Origin: Nitrospira sp.
Lineage (GTDB): Bacteria > Nitrospirota > Nitrospiria > Nitrospirales > Nitrospiraceae
Assembly (NCBI GenBank): GCA_029194675.1
Contig: JARFXP010000004.1
Location: 186,001-250,000 of the forward strand
Length of the DNA: 64,000 nucleotides
Reading direction: 5' to 3'
In this document: positions 61,314 to 64,000 of the stretch, piece by piece
Position numbering within the stretch: position 1 is the first letter of the stretch
Layout of the letters: every line of letters begins with the position of its first letter
Translations under genes and position numbers: made by a program
Notes under the pieces: model-generated
What the model saw: only the letters and a program-made list of their open reading frames with translations
What the model was told of the DNA's origin: nothing
Databases searched by the model: none

Positions 61314-62327
61314 TTACAGCTCTCTGCCTACGGCCTTCGCGATATTTCTGAGATCAGTCATCAAGGCTTTGAACTTCGAGGGCTTGATGGACTCTTCACC
61401 GTCACACAGTGCGCATTCTGGGTTCGAATGAACTTCGATGAGCAGGCCGTCGGCCCCGGCTGCCACTGCAGCCTTTGACATCGGAGCGACAAGATCCCAC
61501 TTCCCGGTGGCATGACTGGGATCAACGATAACCGGCAGATGCGAGAGCTCTTTCAACGTGGGAATGGCCGCGAGATCCAGTGTATTCCGATATTGAGTTT
61601 CGAACGTGCGAATGCCCCGCTCGCACAGCATGACGTTCTGGTTGCCGCGTGACATGATGTACTCGGCCGACAGAAGAAACTCTTTGATCGTCGCCGACAG
61701 GCCCCGTTTCAGGAGTACCGGCTTGTCGTACGCGCCGACCTCCTTGAGGAGTTCGAAGTTCTGCATGTTCCGAGCGCCGATCTGAATGATGTCCGCCTTT
61801 TCGAGAAAGAGTTCGATGTCCCTCGTGTCCAAGATCTCACTGACAACCGGCAACCCGGTTTGTTTTCTTGCTTCGACTAAGTAATCCAACCCCTCACGGC
61901 CCAACCCTTGAAAGGAATAAGGCGACGTTCTGGGCTTATAGGCCCCTCCACGAAGAATCGTGGCCCCGGAAGCCTTCACTTCATGTGCAATCCCCACCGT
62001 AAGCTCAAGTCGCTCGACCGCGCAGGGTCCCGCCATGATGGCCAGTTTTTTGGCCCCGATCTTAACACCGCTGACGTCGATGATGGTGGCTTCCTTTTTA
62101 AACTCACGACTGACCAGTTTCCAGGGCGCAAGGATCGGCAGGACACTTTCCACGCCGGGAAGCGCCGTCAAGGGCTGATTGTGCAGGATGCGGTCGTCTC
62201 CGATGACGCCGATAATGGTACGCTCTTGCCCGGTGGATATCTGCGATTTCAAGCCTAGATCTCTCAATCGGTCGATAATATGGTCAACTTCGCTTTCCGA
62301 CGCTTCCGGCTTCAACACGATAATCAT
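61314..62327 (-). CDS. aroF: DAHP synthase, type I-beta with N-terminal regulatory domain
   Basis: A 337-aa enzyme condensing PEP and erythrose-4-phosphate, the entry to the shikimate pathway. Residues 1-70 form a small ferredoxin-like regulatory domain ([17 protein letters not shown]), as in Thermotoga-type enzymes. The barrel has MAGPCAVE (metal Cys and PEP site), [20 protein letters not shown] and [13 protein letters not shown]. The regulatory domain probably gives feedback by tyrosine or phenylalanine; this is inferred. It overlaps hisC by 4 bp. Confidence 0.93.
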   Translation of the reverse strand: MIIVLKPEASESEVDHIIDRLRDLGLKSQISTGQERTIIGVIGDDRILHNQPLTALPGVESVLPILAPWKLVSREFKKEATIIDVSGVKIGAKKLAIMAGPCAVERLELTVGIAHEVKASGATILRGGAYKPRTSPYSFQGLGREGLDYLVEARKQTGLPVVSEILDTRDIELFLEKADIIQIGARNMQNFELLKEVGAYDKPVLLKRGLSATIKEFLLSAEYIMSRGNQNVMLCERGIRTFETQYRNTLDLAAIPTLKELSHLPVIVDPSHATGKWDLVAPMSKAAVAAGADGLLIEVHSNPECALCDGEESIKPSKFKALMTDLRNIAKAVGREL

Positions 62328-63430
62328 AATTTCCTCGCTGGTTCTTCACTTTCTCCATGCAAGACTTTCTCAAGGGCTTGGAGAAAGGCGGCATTTTCGT
62401 CGGGCTGACCGATGGTGACACGAAGCATGGTTCCATCGATATGGCGCACAATAATGCCCTCTCGCAGCAATGCTTCGAACACCAGTCGCCCATTCTGCTT
62501 TGCATCAAAATAAAGAAAATTTGTCTCGCTCGGGACCGAAGTGATGCCCAGCGCACCCAACCCCCGTTCCAGCTGTTCCATCCCAGCCACGTTAATCGTC
62601 CGGCTCTTGGCCACATGTTCGTCATCTTCCAACGCAGCCAGCGCGGCTCTCTGGGCGAGACTGTTGGCATTGAATGGAGGGCGAACTCTATTAAGAAGGT
62701 CGATGATCTCCAACGTGCTGATACCATACCCGACGCGCAATCCCGCTAACCCATAGATTTTGGAGAATGTTCTTAACACGATCGCGTTCCGCCCCTGTTT
62801 CACGTAGGCCATCGCATCGGGAAATCGAGGATTGCGGACATACTCAAAGTACGCTTCGTCAAACACGACGATGACATCTTCCGGCACTTTTGCCATGAGC
62901 CGATCGACCGCTTCCGCGGATACCATGGTCCCTGTCGGATTATTTGGATTGCAGAGAAAGAGCAATCTGGTTCGAGGTGCCACGACACGTAGCATTGACT
63001 CGAGGTCGTGCGTCCAGTTGACCAGTGGTACGACCACCGGCTTGCCGTGGACGGCAGTAACCTCCATTTTATAGATGACAAACGTGTGATCGGCCATGAT
63101 GGCTTCATCACCCGGAGTCAAGAACGTCCTAGCCAACAAGCCAAGGATCTCATCGGACCCGTTACCTAGAATGACTTGCTCTCTTGCCACCTTCCAACGA
63201 TCGGCAATCGCTTGTCGAAGTCGATAGGCACCCCCGTCCGGATATCGATGCAGCATATCCTGCGCCCCGCTCAACGCTGCCAATGCTTTCGGTGAAGGCC
63301 CGAGTGGATTTTCGTTGGAGGCAAGCTTGATGACCCGGGTGAGGCCAAGCTCTCGCTGTAATTCATCGATCGGTTTACCCGGGACGTACGGACTGAGCGA
63401 TCGGATATCTGGATGAACCTGTAGCGCCAT
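62324..63430 (-). CDS. hisC: Histidinol-phosphate / aromatic aminotransferase
   Basis: A 368-aa PLP enzyme of fold type I. LASNENPLGPSPKALAAL (about 36-53), NPNNPTGTMV (about 161-170), DEAYFEYV (about 194-201) and the PLP Lys in RTFSKIYGLAGLRVGYG (about 222-238). By sequence it is HisC. Its place between pheA and aroF suggests it also, or mainly, makes the last transamination to Phe and Tyr. It is 2 bp from pheA and overlaps aroF by 4 bp. Confidence 0.88.
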   Translation of the reverse strand: MALQVHPDIRSLSPYVPGKPIDELQRELGLTRVIKLASNENPLGPSPKALAALSGAQDMLHRYPDGGAYRLRQAIADRWKVAREQVILGNGSDEILGLLARTFLTPGDEAIMADHTFVIYKMEVTAVHGKPVVVPLVNWTHDLESMLRVVAPRTRLLFLCNPNNPTGTMVSAEAVDRLMAKVPEDVIVVFDEAYFEYVRNPRFPDAMAYVKQGRNAIVLRTFSKIYGLAGLRVGYGISTLEIIDLLNRVRPPFNANSLAQRAALAALEDDEHVAKSRTINVAGMEQLERGLGALGITSVPSETNFLYFDAKQNGRLVFEALLREGIIVRHIDGTMLRVTIGQPDENAAFLQALEKVLHGESEEPARKL

Positions 63431-63432
63431 GG

Positions 63433-64000
63433 TCAGCTATGGATTGGGTAGGAACCCAAAATCTTCATGAAGAGACAGCGTCCCTTTACTTCTTCCACCG
63501 CTCTATTGACGCGTTCCTCATTGATATGGCCTTCGACATCCACGAAAAAAATATACTCCCAAGCCTTTCGCTGGGAGGGACGAGATTCGATCTTGGTCAT
63601 GTTGATTCCGTGAGAAGCAAATGGGCGGAGGAGGTCATACAGGGCACCGACTTTATCCTTGACCGAGAACATTAACGACGTTTTATCTTTCCCCGTTCGC
63701 TCCGACGGCTTCTGCGACAGAATCAGGAAGCGAGTAAAGTTGTTGAGGTTATCTTCGATGCGGGCCTTAATGACTTTGAGCCCGTACAGTTGGCCGGCTA
63801 ATTCCGACGCAATGGCAGTCGAGGCTGGTTCATCGATACACAGTTCGGCTGCCCGAGCGGTACTGGCGACTTCAACCGCCGGCACATGCGGAAGATTGGC
63901 CTCCAACCAGTTCCGGCATTGCGCAAGGGCATGGGGATGAGAATAGATTTTCTTCACATCCTCGATGAGTCCGGATTTTGAGAGGAGGTGATGTGAGACC
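63433..64000 (-). CDS. pheA: Prephenate dehydratase, 3' part (runs off the window)
   Basis: The frame stays open to the window edge (SHHLLSKSGLIEDVKKIYSHP), so the gene starts beyond 64000. The visible part has the end of the dehydratase domain (HALAQCRNWL, then ASELAGQLYGLKVIKARIED) and a C-terminal ACT domain with the Phe-binding ESRPSQRKAWEYIFFVD. Whether a chorismate mutase domain is fused at the N-terminus cannot be seen. It is the most upstream visible gene of the aromatic operon. Confidence 0.93.
   Translation of the reverse strand, partial: VSHHLLSKSGLIEDVKKIYSHPHALAQCRNWLEANLPHVPAVEVASTARAAELCIDEPASTAIASELAGQLYGLKVIKARIEDNLNNFTRFLILSQKPSERTGKDKTSLMFSVKDKVGALYDLLRPFASHGINMTKIESRPSQRKAWEYIFFVDVEGHINEERVNRAVEEVKGRCLFMKILGSYPIHS

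Noticed and set aside
1..64000. tRNA, rRNA, CRISPR array or prophage
   Set aside because: None could be recognised by eye: no tRNA cloverleaf with conserved T-loop, no rRNA motifs, no phage structural genes. A covariance-model scan was not possible.

Overview
The window looks like chromosomal DNA of a Nitrospirota bacterium, most likely of the Nitrospira lineage. That is inferred from overall protein character and gene order (an aromatic amino acid block running into cmk, plsC, rpsA and an IHF/HU gene, a trmI-SDR-aroE-aroK block, and small conserved proteins); no rRNA or other decisive marker is present. The left half (about 1-31 kb) is accessory DNA rich in decayed genes, repeats and insertions. 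The right half (about 37.6-64 kb) is compact, conserved housekeeping DNA.

Region by region. (1) 0.2-4.0 kb is a decayed RND efflux operon: an adaptor that has lost its hairpin region and a permease with frameshifts and a deletion. It is followed by a complete IS5-family element (4022-4877, TA target duplication). (2) 4.9-12.0 kb is an envelope-stress or metal-stress locus built on an ECF sigma factor, a one-pass anti-sigma factor and a CnrX/Spy-like periplasmic protein. Facing them is a minus-strand set made of a single-domain response regulator, an Slp-like lipoprotein and HtrA proteases. The minus-strand set and the control region occur twice as a diverged direct duplication. In both copies the control region carries two divergent promoters with the same architecture, TGTAACC-16 nt-CGTCYT, which I read as the target of the ECF factor. 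A small MITE sits next to the -10 box of one of the four promoters, and the other copy gives the empty site. (3) 12.3-19.5 kb holds a second MITE type, a giant RHS/YD-repeat protein with a cysteine-rich variable C-terminus, an orphan cysteine-rich tail ORF downstream and a stray htrA fragment. (4) 19.7-23 kb holds a secreted unknown protein, ynfA and a CPA2-type cation/proton antiporter, with fragments of three other genes between them. (5) 23.4-30.9 kb holds a copper-radical oxidase (galactose/glyoxal oxidase type with intact active site) behind five FG-GAP-like repeats, two gene fragments, a di-heme cytochrome c lipoprotein and a Tat-type GMC oxidoreductase. This is plausibly an oxidative module acting on alcohols or sugars outside the cytoplasm. 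(6) 31.2-37.4 kb is an intact CzcCBA/CusCBA-type heavy-metal efflux operon with a His-rich exported protein upstream.

(7) 37.6-47.7 kb holds aroK, aroE, an SDR, trmI, then nfeD-slipin, an RpoD/RpoS-type sigma factor, lipB, glutamate dehydrogenase and two small unknown genes. (8) 47.7-53.5 kb holds a PilB/GspE-type ATPase with a response regulator, an HPt protein, a DacA-type carboxypeptidase, two small proteins, a VCBS-repeat lipoprotein and one unknown gene. (9) 53.6-64 kb runs leftward: a protein made of four PCP-reductase-like repeats, ihfB, sppA, rpsA, plsC, cmk, aroA, tyrA, aroF, hisC and the 3' part of pheA. Most neighbours here overlap by 4 bp or lie a few bases apart, giving one aromatic biosynthesis block that continues past the window.

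The strongest candidate for an under-described system is the duplicated ECF locus: a CnrYXH-like sensing trio transcribed away from a response regulator/lipoprotein/protease set by face-to-face copies of one promoter type. Next come the RHS C-terminus with its orphan tail, the repeat-bearing copper-radical oxidase beside the cytochrome/GMC pair, and the tandem PCP-reductase-like protein.
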